A stretch of DNA of 64,000 nt from Moraxellaceae bacterium (GTDB lineage: Bacteria; Pseudomonadota; Gammaproteobacteria; Pseudomonadales; Moraxellaceae). The translations under genes were made by a program, and so were the position numbers. The notes under the pieces were generated by a model. That model was not told where the DNA came from. It did no database searches and saw only the letters and a list, made by a program, of their open reading frames with translations. This document shows, in pieces, positions 28,407 to 36,502 of this stretch (position 1 is the first letter of the stretch; every line of letters begins with the position of its first letter). The stretch spans positions 1-64,000 of the forward strand of contig SECL01000006.1 in NCBI GenBank assembly GCA_004173455.1, in the 5' to 3' direction.

Positions 28407-28993
28407 AAAAACAATTTGCTACTCTCATGCTAAGCCTTGGCATTGCGGCCGGAGCTGCCCATGCTGAACTCATTATGAACCCGGCAAGCGTTAACGCGTC
28501 GACCAACTATGCCACGATGGCTGTACCCTCTTTACAATCTGCTGCCAAAGCCGGTAGCACCCCTGCCCAGTTTTATCTGGCGACCCGTTACAAACTGGGT
28601 CAGGGTGTTTCAAGTGATCTTGCTCAGGCATTTTCATGGTACAAAAAAGCAGCGGAACAGGGTGTATCGGCTGCGCAACTAAACGTTGGCCAAATGTATG
28701 CCGAAGGCCGTGGCGTGAAACAGGATATGAACGCAGCCAAGGTTTGGTTACAAAAAGCAGCCAAACAGGGTGATAATCGCGCCAGCTATAATCTGGCATT
28801 GATTGAAGAGCGTAACCAGAATTTGTCATCTGCCTATCAGTGGTACGACCTTGCCTCACGTGATGGCATGCTGGATCGTAATGTGAGTAAGCAGGCACAA
28901 GGTAAAATCCTAAAGCTGGCGGCCAACTTAAGCCAGCAAGATATTCTGGCGGCACGTGATCGAGCTGACCGCTGGTTCCAGACTGCGGACTAA
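28403..28993 (+). CDS. exported Sel1-repeat (TPR-like) protein
   Basis: A 196-residue protein with a clear signal peptide ([10 protein letters not shown]... cleaved after AAHA). Two good Sel1-like repeats follow: AQFYLATRYKLGQG with AFSWYKKAAEQG, then AQLNVGQMYAEGRG with AKVWLQKAAKQG. A weaker third repeat begins ASYNLALIEERN. Sel1 proteins act as protein-interaction scaffolds, often in the periplasm. The ATG overlaps the metW stop, so it is co-translated with methionine genes, although no link to methionine synthesis is known to me. A strong terminator follows. Confidence 0.88.
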   Translation: MKKQFATLMLSLGIAAGAAHAELIMNPASVNASTNYATMAVPSLQSAAKAGSTPAQFYLATRYKLGQGVSSDLAQAFSWYKKAAEQGVSAAQLNVGQMYAEGRGVKQDMNAAKVWLQKAAKQGDNRASYNLALIEERNQNLSSAYQWYDLASRDGMLDRNVSKQAQGKILKLAANLSQQDILAARDRADRWFQTAD

Positions 28994-29017
28994 AAGCCAA
29001 GCCCTCAAATGTTGAAC

Positions 29018-29048
29018 AAAAAAGCACTCTGATCAGGAGTGCTTTTTT
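29018..29048 (+). terminator. terminator of the metX-metW-Sel1 operon
   Basis: AAAAAAGCACTC - TGATCAG - GAGTGCTTTTTT: a GC-containing 7-bp core extended by A/T pairs, with a 7-base loop and a T run. Confidence 0.92.
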
Positions 29049-29116
29049 ATATCCGATACTTTAAATCGAAATAATCGCAATTGAATCGCAACCGAATTGT
29101 ACTAGCAGGAAAAAAT

Positions 29117-29737
29117 ATGCAGCATGACTGGTTAACCCAAGATCAACTGGTTCTGGCCAGTAATAATGCAGGCAAGATTGCCGAGTTTCAGCAGATCTTT
29201 TCAACCCTCAATCTGTCCATTCAGGTGGTTCCGCAACAGCAGTTTGAAATTCCCGATGCCGTGGAAGATGGCTTAAGTTTTATTGAAAATGCCATCTTAA
29301 AGGCGCGTCATGCTGCGCAATTGTCAGGCAAACCCGCACTGGCCGATGATTCAGGCTTATGTGTGCCAATTTTAAAGGGTGCGCCCGGCATTTATTCTGC
29401 CCGCTATGCTGGGGAGCATGGCAATGATGCCTTGAACAACCAGAAGCTGCTGGATGATTTAAAACCCTACCGCAATGACGCAGCTATTGAAGGTTATTTT
29501 GTTTGTGTACTGGCACTGGTGCGCCACAAGGATGATCCATTACCGTTGGTCTATCAGGGCATCTGGCAGGGCGAAATTCTGGAGCAACCACGCGGCAGTG
29601 CCGGTTTTGGTTATGACCCGCTGTTCTGGCTGCCGGCGCTTGGCAAAAGTAGCGCTGAGCTGGACAAGATCGAGAAAAACAAAATCAGCCATCGCGGTCA
29701 GGCCATGCAGTTGTTTAGGCAATCCTTAAGCCGTTAG
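29117..29737 (+). CDS. rdgB: XTP/dITP diphosphatase (non-canonical purine NTPase)
   Basis: RdgB removes dITP, XTP and related deaminated nucleotides from the pool by hydrolysis to NMP and pyrophosphate. I start at ATG 29117 (MQHDWLTQDQ) with AGCAGGA seven bases upstream. Conserved blocks are LVLASNNAGKIAEFQQI (substrate Ser/Asn/Lys), FIENAILKARHAA, ALADDSGLCVPIL (catalytic/metal Asp), GAPGIYSARYAGE and GSAGFGYDPLFW, and C-terminal KNKISHRGQAM. The 206-residue length is close to the normal size. It is convergent with the NRDE gene, with about 50 bases between them. Confidence 0.96.
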   Translation: MQHDWLTQDQLVLASNNAGKIAEFQQIFSTLNLSIQVVPQQQFEIPDAVEDGLSFIENAILKARHAAQLSGKPALADDSGLCVPILKGAPGIYSARYAGEHGNDALNNQKLLDDLKPYRNDAAIEGYFVCVLALVRHKDDPLPLVYQGIWQGEILEQPRGSAGFGYDPLFWLPALGKSSAELDKIEKNKISHRGQAMQLFRQSLSR

Positions 29738-29787
29738 GGAAGCTAACACATGGAAGACATTATGAATGTTTTCTTACTGCTCACCGC

Positions 29788-30576
29788 TTAATTTGACCAA
29801 TATCCGGTTTTAATGACCACAGGTTCTGCTTGTTCAGGCACATGGGTTTTTTCCACAAACTCATAGCCTTCGCTGTCCAGCGTTAAAATACTCGATACCC
29901 GCGTACCATACATGGGCGTTTGAATAAAAATAGACGAGAGTAGTTTCTCCCAGTCAGGACTAATGCCTGTGATCGGTAGCGCGTTATCTTCGGCTTGAAT
30001 GTGGTCACTTAAGATTTGCCAGACCGCATCCATTACCTGATCCGACAGCGGTTGTCCGGCTTTGCTGGCCAGCATCAGTGGCAATATTTCCTGCATGATG
30101 CGTAGGCGTAGGCGCTCCATTTTAGGCCATGGTTCGCTAATTAACCCATTGGACAAAGTATATAAGCCGCTCGCCAGTGCAGTGGGTGGCGTGCCCCGAT
30201 TGCCAAAGACCACAGCCTGTTCAGCATTGCCTATAATGAGGTTAAAACCGGCATAGCTATGCTGAGCAGCCAGCTGTTGTGCAAAGGCCATGGGTGAGGT
30301 ATCACTGTTCAAATAATCTGTGACCAGTAAGCCACGCGAGCGATCATGCGCTTGTACTGACTGGGGTTCGCGGTAATTGGTCAGCACTGCCCATTTGCCC
30401 TGCTTGGTCATGCCAAGCCAAGTGCCATGCGATACGCAATCCTGCCCGGCAATAATTGCACTATCAACCCATTCGCCCAACGGTGCTGCCGCACGGGCAT
30501 AAAACTCATCACGGTTACTCACCAGAAAAACAGGACGATCCGGCAGTAATTGCCATGCCAACGCAGTAATGCACAT
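29788..30576 (-). CDS. NRDE (TANGO2-like) family protein
   Basis: A 262-residue protein starting MCITALAW, where Cys2 is positioned as a potential N-terminal nucleophile. The family motif NRDE is in VFLVSNRDEFYAR. GTWLGMTKQGKWAVLTNYRE and YTLSNGLISEPWPK are also typical. TANGO2 homologues are linked to haem trafficking and acyl-CoA/lipid metabolism in eukaryotes; bacterial roles are not established. The C-terminal YGTRVSSILTLDSEG resembles the conserved end of the family. The gene is alone on the minus strand, divergent from lgt. Confidence 0.9.
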   Translation of the reverse strand: MCITALAWQLLPDRPVFLVSNRDEFYARAAAPLGEWVDSAIIAGQDCVSHGTWLGMTKQGKWAVLTNYREPQSVQAHDRSRGLLVTDYLNSDTSPMAFAQQLAAQHSYAGFNLIIGNAEQAVVFGNRGTPPTALASGLYTLSNGLISEPWPKMERLRLRIMQEILPLMLASKAGQPLSDQVMDAVWQILSDHIQAEDNALPITGISPDWEKLLSSIFIQTPMYGTRVSSILTLDSEGYEFVEKTHVPEQAEPVVIKTGYWSN

Positions 30577-30685
30577 AATTTTTGAATAAAAACAGTCACA
30601 AATTGGGCTATAGAATGCGCTAGAATGCCGCTACTTTGCAATTCAACTTTGCTAAACCAAGCTGAAAAATCGTACTGGAATAATT

Positions 30686-31501
30686 ATGCTGGTCTTCCCT
30701 GAGTTTGATCCTGTTGCCGTATCCCTTGGACCTGTCAAGGTACATTGGTATGGCCTGATGTACGTGCTGGCTTTCCTCACAGCCTATGCACTGGCCACTT
30801 ATCGCGCCAAATCCCGTGATGGCTGGACTGCGGAAATGGTGTCTGATCTGGTATTTTATGGCGCGATCGGGGTGATTCTGGGTGGGCGCATTGGTTATGT
30901 GCTGTTTTATGAATTTGACAAATTTCTGGACAATCCACTTTGGCTATTTCAGGTGTGGACTGGCGGCATGAGTTTTCATGGCGGCTTTATTGGCGTGATG
31001 ATTGCCATGGTATTTTTTGCCCGCAAATACCAGAAGACAGCCTTTCAAACGCTGGATTTTATTGCGCCCTGTGTGCCGACTGGCCTGTTTTTTGGCCGCA
31101 TTGGTAACTTTATTGGCGGTGAACTGGTCGGCCGCCCGGTGGAAAACCTTAACTATCCACTGGCCATGATTTTTCCGCATGTCGACAATATTCCACGTCA
31201 TCCATCGCAACTCTATCAGGCGCTGGGCGAAGGCATTTTGCTATTTATCCTGCTATGGTGGTTTAGTGCCAAGCCACGTCCACGCATGGCGGTATCTGCT
31301 GTGTTTTTGATGGGCTATGGTTTGGCGCGTTTCTTTGTTGAGTTTTTCCGTGAGCCAGATGCAGATCAGGGTTTTATCCTGCTGGGCTGGGTTACCAAGG
31401 GGCAAATGCTCAGCTTCCCCATGATTATCATTGGCCTATGGATGCTCTGGTATGCTTACCGTCGCCGGATTTATGACTGGGGTCCGCAGAAAAATACCTA
31501 A
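30686..31501 (+). CDS. lgt: phosphatidylglycerol-prolipoprotein diacylglyceryl transferase
   Basis: Lgt is the inner-membrane enzyme that attaches diacylglycerol to the lipobox cysteine of prolipoproteins. The 271-residue chain has about seven membrane segments. Conserved elements are VHWYGLMY (His near residue 20), GGRIGYVLFY, GGMSFHGGFIGVM (essential His) and the signature GRIGNFIGGELVGR. The PRHPSQLYQA motif follows. It precedes thyA and folA, an arrangement common in gammaproteobacteria, but a terminator separates it from thyA. Clients in this window include the META, Cys-anchored and 50.5-kb lipoproteins. Confidence 0.97.
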   Translation: MLVFPEFDPVAVSLGPVKVHWYGLMYVLAFLTAYALATYRAKSRDGWTAEMVSDLVFYGAIGVILGGRIGYVLFYEFDKFLDNPLWLFQVWTGGMSFHGGFIGVMIAMVFFARKYQKTAFQTLDFIAPCVPTGLFFGRIGNFIGGELVGRPVENLNYPLAMIFPHVDNIPRHPSQLYQALGEGILLFILLWWFSAKPRPRMAVSAVFLMGYGLARFFVEFFREPDADQGFILLGWVTKGQMLSFPMIIIGLWMLWYAYRRRIYDWGPQKNT

Positions 31502-31521
31502 GAGAACCTTTAAACCAACCA

Positions 31522-31551
31522 GAAGCCACCATTTTTAAGGTGGCTTTTTTG
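31522..31551 (+). terminator. terminator after lgt
   Basis: AAGCCACC (31523-31530) pairs with GGTGGCTT (31539-31546) around an 8-base loop, followed by a T run. Confidence 0.92.
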
Positions 31552-31606
31552 ATGGTTCTATCCAATAATAACGCCTCTGATTAATCGCAAAACCGGCTGG
31601 TCTGCT

Positions 31607-32449
31607 ATGCAACAATATCTTGATTTATTAAAACTGGTACTTGAACATGGTGGCAAAAAGTCAGATCGCACCGGCACCGGCACGTCTTCAGTTTTTGGTC
31701 ACCAGATGCGCTTTGATTTATCCAAGGGCTTTCCTATTGTAACTACCAAACGCGTACATTTTCGTTCGGTAGCCATTGAACTGTTATGGTTCTTGCGCGG
31801 CGACACCAACGTGCAGTATTTGCAGGACAATAGAGTTACCATCTGGGACGAATGGGCTACCGCTGAGCAAACGGCGCGTTTTGGCCGCCCCGAAGGTGAA
31901 CTAGGCCCAGTATATGGCCATCAATGGCGTAACTTTGGCGCGACGCAAAATGACGATGGCAGCTTTAACCAAGATGGCGTTGACCAGCTCCAATGGCTCA
32001 TCAATGAAATCAAAACCAATCCCAATTCGCGTCGCCTGATTGTATCGGGCTGGAATCCCCGTGAGGCCAATCAAGTGGCGCTACCGCCCTGCCACACGCT
32101 ATTCCAGTTTTTTGTGCAGGATGGCAAACTGTCCTGTCAGTTGTATCAGCGTAGTGCCGACATTTTTCTGGGTGTGCCGTTTAATATTGCCAGCTATGCC
32201 CTGCTCACTCACATGATGGCGCAAGTGTGCAATTTGCAAGTGGGTGATTTTGTCTGGACAGGTGGCGACTGTCATTTGTATAGCAATCATTTTGCACAGG
32301 CCGAGCTGCAACTCAGCCGTGAGCCGTTGCCATTACCGCAGCTTAAACTCAATCCCGCAGTGACCAACCTGTTTGACTTTACATTTGAAGATATTGAACT
32401 GGTGGGCTATGCGCATCATCCAGCCATTAAGGCACCTGTCGCGGTATAA
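31607..32449 (+). CDS. thyA: thymidylate synthase
   Basis: ThyA makes dTMP from dUMP using methylenetetrahydrofolate, producing dihydrofolate that the neighbouring FolA recycles. The nucleophile C162 lies in [12 protein letters not shown]142 and R143 region [12 protein letters not shown] binds phosphate, and [19 protein letters not shown] is fully conserved. GDCHLYSNH completes the dUMP site. The 280-residue length is slightly longer than the 264 of E. coli. folA starts about 60 bases downstream on the same strand, so the two are probably co-transcribed. Confidence 0.98.
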   Translation: MQQYLDLLKLVLEHGGKKSDRTGTGTSSVFGHQMRFDLSKGFPIVTTKRVHFRSVAIELLWFLRGDTNVQYLQDNRVTIWDEWATAEQTARFGRPEGELGPVYGHQWRNFGATQNDDGSFNQDGVDQLQWLINEIKTNPNSRRLIVSGWNPREANQVALPPCHTLFQFFVQDGKLSCQLYQRSADIFLGVPFNIASYALLTHMMAQVCNLQVGDFVWTGGDCHLYSNHFAQAELQLSREPLPLPQLKLNPAVTNLFDFTFEDIELVGYAHHPAIKAPVAV

Positions 32450-32510
32450 GATCAATTTTCGATCCTGCAATCCTTCGATACCACATCTACTGAAATTAAG
32501 AGAAATCAAT

Positions 32511-33035
32511 ATGGCTTGGAACGGACTGGAAATTGTACATGTGGTTGCCATGGATGAGCAGCATTGCATTGGCGTGAACAACCAGTTGCCGTGGCATTTG
32601 AGTGAAGACCTCAAGCACTTTAAGCGCATTACCCAAAATGGCGTGGTGGTAATGGGTCGTAAAACTTACGATTCCATGGGGCGCGCCTTGCCCAACCGGA
32701 TCAACTGGATACTCACGCGTGATACAGACTGGCAGGCAGATGGGGTAAAAGTGGCGCACACGCTGGACGAGATTCTTGATCACGCCAGTGCCGATGTAAA
32801 ACAACTCAATCAGCAATCCATTTTTATTATTGGTGGGGCAGAGATTTTTCGGCAGACGCTGGATATTGCGGATCGACTGGAATTGACCCATGTTAACTTA
32901 AATGTTCAAGGCGATACCTTTTATCCAGCCCTGCCAGAGGTATTTCAAGCCGTGAGCCGTGAGCCGATGCAGGATGAAAAATCCGGCGTGGCGTTTGAAT
33001 TTGTGCGTTATCAGCGCCAATCCAACGCGTCATAA
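32511..33035 (+). CDS. folA: dihydrofolate reductase
   Basis: FolA reduces dihydrofolate to tetrahydrofolate with NADPH. The protein is 174 residues from ATG 32511 (MAWNGLEIVHVV); the frame is open further upstream into thyA, but that extension is not FolA-like. Visible landmarks are CIGVNNQLPWHLSEDLKHFK (Met20-loop region and acidic active-site residue), VVMGRKTYDSMGRALPNR, and IFIIGGAEIFRQTL (cofactor-binding Gly-Gly). It is the target of trimethoprim in this enzyme family. The acidic residue in the LSEDLKHF helix corresponds to the catalytic D27 region. Confidence 0.97.
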   Translation: MAWNGLEIVHVVAMDEQHCIGVNNQLPWHLSEDLKHFKRITQNGVVVMGRKTYDSMGRALPNRINWILTRDTDWQADGVKVAHTLDEILDHASADVKQLNQQSIFIIGGAEIFRQTLDIADRLELTHVNLNVQGDTFYPALPEVFQAVSREPMQDEKSGVAFEFVRYQRQSNAS

Positions 33036-33126
33036 CTGCATTTTATTACAGTCCTACCCTTTTGGTAGCCTTATGCTTTTGATTGCAAATTTTTATGCCC
33101 TCAAACCCTTATGACTTCAAATTCTC

Positions 33127-34221
33127 ATGACTTTAAAAAACAGCACTGATCTGCTTATTCATGGTCTTAAACGGGGTGTTGGATGGTTGCTCCAGTCGCT
33201 GCTGGTCATTGCAATATTGCTGGCAGGCGCGTGGGTCAGTATGGCACTTTGGTTTCAACTGCCTGCCAGTCGATGGCTCATCATCACTGTGATTATTGGC
33301 TGGTGGGGGCTGAGTTCGGCATTGCTGATCGGCTGGTTTGCCAGACGTATCCACAAAACGGTGGCGTATGGCAGTGCCGGATGTTATATGCTGTGCTGGA
33401 TCGTGCTGCTGTGCTGGTGGCAGACCATTCAACCGCAACAAAACAAACACTGGGCAGCGGATGTCGACCGTCAGGTGCAGGTTGAACAAACGGGCCATTT
33501 GGTGACATTACATAACGTCAGGAACTTTGACTGGCGCAGTGAAACGGACTTTACTCCGCACTGGGAAACCCGGCAGTATGACCTGCGTAAACTCTCCTCG
33601 CTGGATGTGATTACCTCCTACTGGATGGGCCCGAAAATTGCCCATGTGCTGCTGAGTTTTGGTTTTGATGACGGGCAATATCTAACGTTTTCCATTGAAA
33701 CCCGCCGTGAAAACAATGAAGTCTTTTCAACGTTTGGTGGTTTTTTTCGCAAGTTTGAACTGAGTCTGATTGCGGCTGATGAACGCGATATTATTTATAC
33801 CCGCACCAACATCCGCAAAGAGCAGGTTTATCTGTACCGCATGCAGGTGTCAAAAGCCACGATCCGCAGCTTGTTTAACAACTACTTGCAAGAAGCCCGT
33901 GAGCTGGATCGACAACCACGTTTTTATAACACCCTGACCAGCAACTGTACGACCATCGTGTTTGATATGGCGCGGCTAATTGATCCGGGTTTGCCGCTCG
34001 ACTACCGCATTGTACTGAGTGGCTATCTGCCGCAATATATCTATGAGCAGCATGGTCTTGACCAGCACGTTCCCTTTCGTATGCTCCAGCAGCAGGCTTA
34101 TATCAATCCACTGGCCTTACAGTATGCCCAGTCTGCGCATCAGCAATTTAGTGCGGCAGGCTCCAGTGCATTTTCCAGGGCGATCCGGCGCAACCTTGCC
34201 GCCCAACCTCTAGATCGTTAA
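33127..34221 (+). CDS. DUF4105 membrane protein
   Basis: A 364-residue protein with three N-terminal hydrophobic segments (about 14-43, 50-70 and 80-98), followed by a large extracytoplasmic domain. The DUF4105 (Lnb-like N-terminal periplasmic) pattern is recognisable: HNVRNFDWRSETDF, VLLSFGFDDGQYLTFSIE, then NTLTSNCTTIVFDMAR with the conserved Asn-Cys-Thr-Thr. The Cys and His placement suggests a papain-like fold in the family, but no activity is established. It may share the thyA-folA transcript; no terminator is visible between. Confidence 0.88.
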   Translation: MTLKNSTDLLIHGLKRGVGWLLQSLLVIAILLAGAWVSMALWFQLPASRWLIITVIIGWWGLSSALLIGWFARRIHKTVAYGSAGCYMLCWIVLLCWWQTIQPQQNKHWAADVDRQVQVEQTGHLVTLHNVRNFDWRSETDFTPHWETRQYDLRKLSSLDVITSYWMGPKIAHVLLSFGFDDGQYLTFSIETRRENNEVFSTFGGFFRKFELSLIAADERDIIYTRTNIRKEQVYLYRMQVSKATIRSLFNNYLQEARELDRQPRFYNTLTSNCTTIVFDMARLIDPGLPLDYRIVLSGYLPQYIYEQHGLDQHVPFRMLQQQAYINPLALQYAQSAHQQFSAAGSSAFSRAIRRNLAAQPLDR

Positions 34222-34435
34222 TTTTGGGTACATTTCATTTTACCCACATCACATGGCATTTAGCTGATGTAGATTAGGGCTGATGTGAATTGAGATCATA
34301 GCAATCCACATCATTTGCCCTTGATCACTGACAGCTCAACATTTGGTGACATAGTTTCTATATAGCTGCTATAGCGTGCAAGTCTGGATTCTGCTTTGAT
34401 GGATTATCAAATAGAAAACAGGGAAAACACCGATA

Positions 34436-34942
34436 ATGACTTTTTTTAAATCGACGCATTTTTTTTATAGTGTAATGACCTGTGCTGCGCTGGGTATGAC
34501 TGCCTGTAGCACCACACCTACCCTCAATAAAGCGGGTGAATTGCAAGCGACCAGTGATACCTCTACCTCTAATCCGCTAAAAATTCTCACCAGTTCACGT
34601 TGGGAGCTTATTCAGCAAATGGATGGTTCGACCACCAGTATTAACCCAGAGTTACGTCCTGCGCTACAGTTTGAAACCAACTCCCAGCGCTTTAGTGGTA
34701 ATGATGGCTGTAACCGAATGGTAGGCAGTTATCAGGCCGATATGACCAGCCTGAAATTTGGTCAGGTGGCAGGCACCAAGATGGGCTGTATGCCGGGAAC
34801 AGATACGCTATCACGCCACTTTAGCGATGGATTAAGTCATACCACGGCTTACCGGTTTGAAGGTGAGTACCTGATCTTACTCAATAAAGATGGCGATAAA
34901 TTGCTGACTTTGCGTAAGGCTGGTAGCTCAGAGCCGGATTAA
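34436..34942 (+). CDS. META-domain lipoprotein, second copy
   Basis: A 168-residue lipoprotein. The signal peptide MTFFKSTHFFYSVM... ends in the lipobox LGMTAC, putting the lipidated Cys at about residue 23. The META/HslJ region runs from SSRWELIQQMDGSTT through FSGNDGCNRMVGSYQ to GTKMGCMPGTDTLSRHF and YLILLNKDGDKLLTLRK. The two internal cysteines (DGCN and MGCMPG) match those in the 7.3-kb META lipoprotein, suggesting a conserved disulphide. It precedes msrA by about 58 bases on the same strand; both may serve in envelope stress, which is inference. Confidence 0.87.
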   Translation: MTFFKSTHFFYSVMTCAALGMTACSTTPTLNKAGELQATSDTSTSNPLKILTSSRWELIQQMDGSTTSINPELRPALQFETNSQRFSGNDGCNRMVGSYQADMTSLKFGQVAGTKMGCMPGTDTLSRHFSDGLSHTTAYRFEGEYLILLNKDGDKLLTLRKAGSSEPD

Positions 34943-35000
34943 GTCCTCAACACAGGTGAAGTCAAATTTTTAATTGATCTAAATATGAGGAGCGCAATTG

Positions 35001-35525
35001 ATGGCACAGCAACGGGCAATTTTTGGTGGCGGCTGCTTTTGGTGTACCGATGCCGTATTTCGTCAGGTTAAAGGCGTGAGTCAGGTGATCAGTGGCTATG
35101 CCGGGGGCGCACGCGCCAACCCGAGTTATGAGCAGATATGTACCGGTGCAACAGGTCATGCTGAAGTGATTGCTGTAGATTTTGACGACAGTATTATTGA
35201 CTTTGACACCTTACTGGATATTTTCTTTGCCACCCATGATCCGACTACCCTTAATCGTCAAGGTAATGATACCGGCACGCAGTATCGTTCGGTCATTTAT
35301 TACCAGAATGAACAACAGCAACAAACCGCACAGGCCAAAATTGAACAGCTTAAACAGCAAGGGATCAATGCGGTTACTGAACTGAGTCCCGCAGTTCCGT
35401 TTTATGAGGCTGAAAGCTATCATCAGGATTTTTATACCAAAAATCCAACGCAAGGCTATTGTAACTTTTCTATTCCACCCAAGCTATCCAAACTCAAGCA
35501 GTATTTTTCCGATCAACTGGCTTAA
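35001..35525 (+). CDS. msrA: peptide-methionine (S)-S-oxide reductase
   Basis: MsrA repairs oxidised methionine (S-sulfoxide) in proteins. The N-terminal [18 protein letters not shown] carries the catalytic Cys of GCFWC, and [24 protein letters not shown] follows. I start at ATG 35001 with AGGAG eight bases upstream, giving 174 residues. The recycling pattern beyond [10 protein letters not shown] appears to lack the C-terminal double-Cys extension of E. coli MsrA. It lies downstream of a META lipoprotein. There is no MsrB domain or gene nearby. The protein is cytosolic, as no signal peptide is seen. Confidence 0.96.
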   Translation: MAQQRAIFGGGCFWCTDAVFRQVKGVSQVISGYAGGARANPSYEQICTGATGHAEVIAVDFDDSIIDFDTLLDIFFATHDPTTLNRQGNDTGTQYRSVIYYQNEQQQQTAQAKIEQLKQQGINAVTELSPAVPFYEAESYHQDFYTKNPTQGYCNFSIPPKLSKLKQYFSDQLA

Positions 35526-35533
35526 ACGTATAG

Positions 35534-35573
35534 CCTGCGCATGATACAAATTGATTCTTGCATCATGCGCAGG
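35534..35573. repeat. 12-bp inverted repeat between convergent genes
   Basis: CCTGCGCATGAT (35534-35545) pairs perfectly with ATCATGCGCAGG (35562-35573) across a 16-base loop. It sits between msrA (+) and the next gene (-) and could end transcripts both ways, but lacks T-tracts, so intrinsic termination is not assured. Confidence 0.65.
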
Positions 35574-35581
35574 ATGAACCA

Positions 35582-36067
35582 CTAAGATTGTTGATTTTGC
35601 AAAGCTGGTAATATTGTGGTGCTAAAAAAAGGCAGGCAATGTTCCAGCGCACGGCAATCCTGACCCAGACTGCGCTGCACAAAAAAGTCCTGTACCATTT
35701 GTGCTTGTTGCTCAATGCCATAACGAAAAAAACTTTTGCCTTCTTGGAGCAAATATTGATAACGACGATCAAGTAATGCACGGCGAATCACTTTCATGCC
35801 CTGCTGTACCTGCCATACATGCGTCATTTCATGGATAAACCATGCTTGCTTACCAAGCGGTGCTGTCGAAAAATCATCCAGATAATCGTCGGGATTAAAA
35901 TAAATATGGCCATTGGGACTAATCGCATAGCCGCGCATGACCCAGCGACTGGCGACAATGCGTGGCCGAGCCAGATCAAGCTGATCATGAAAAATAGAAT
36001 AGGCCAGACCTTTTTCACCTAAAGTCAGAGCACGGCTTTTGTGAGGACGCAAGGTAATATTGAGCAA
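35582..36067 (-). CDS. minigluzincin-like protein with HExxH zinc-peptidase motif
   Basis: A 161-residue protein with HEMTHVWQ at about residues 79-86, the HExxH metal site followed by a Trp-Gln as in proteins annotated Vgr- or Rhs-related and in small gluzincins. Upstream of the motif is GYAISPNGHIYFNPDDYLDDF. There is no signal peptide and no transmembrane segment. The only plausible start is TTG 36067; no in-frame ATG exists before the conserved region, so the N-terminus is uncertain. No type VI secretion genes are near. Whether it is a peptidase, or a degenerate accessory of one, cannot be told. Confidence 0.7.
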   Translation of the reverse strand: MLNITLRPHKSRALTLGEKGLAYSIFHDQLDLARPRIVASRWVMRGYAISPNGHIYFNPDDYLDDFSTAPLGKQAWFIHEMTHVWQVQQGMKVIRRALLDRRYQYLLQEGKSFFRYGIEQQAQMVQDFFVQRSLGQDCRALEHCLPFFSTTILPALQNQQS

Positions 36068-36502
36068 GTCAGAGATGATCCCTTAAAGCATAGAATTTTA
36101 AGCACACATACACGATGAGGATAACAAAATCCCTGTCACCATTCCCTTTTGCGATAACACCCTGATAAAAAACAGGTCATTATCCATGCGCCTTAGTATA
36201 AGCAGACTACAGCACTTATTTACATTAATTTACCGTTAAAAATAGTATGGTGATTGCAGGAACCTGTTTTTAGAATGTCGACAACCAGACTATTTCACCG
36301 CGTTTATGCGCTTCTTTCATCGAAACTTTTTCTATGGGAGACATAAATGCAGTACAATATCTGCCACTTTTAATGACTTTTTTGCACTATAAGCCTTTGT
36401 TGTCGCTATGCAATTTATAACAGTTATATGCATACGCTGATCAACAATGCAGTGCAAAGCCTACCCTGCGATAGTTCAGGGTTTTAAGGAAATCGGATTA
36501 TC
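36068..36502. other. 435-base intergenic region, nothing firm
   Basis: An AT-rich divergent gap between the minigluzincin-like gene and nadE. I see no RNA gene, riboswitch or coding region that I can support. The nadE promoter must lie here. AAGGAAA at about 36486 is a plausible ribosome binding site for nadE. Confidence 0.5.

Noticed and set aside
32373-32510. Long upstream extension of folA overlapping thyA
   Set aside because: The extension is unlike dihydrofolate reductase; ATG 32511 matches the normal N-terminus.
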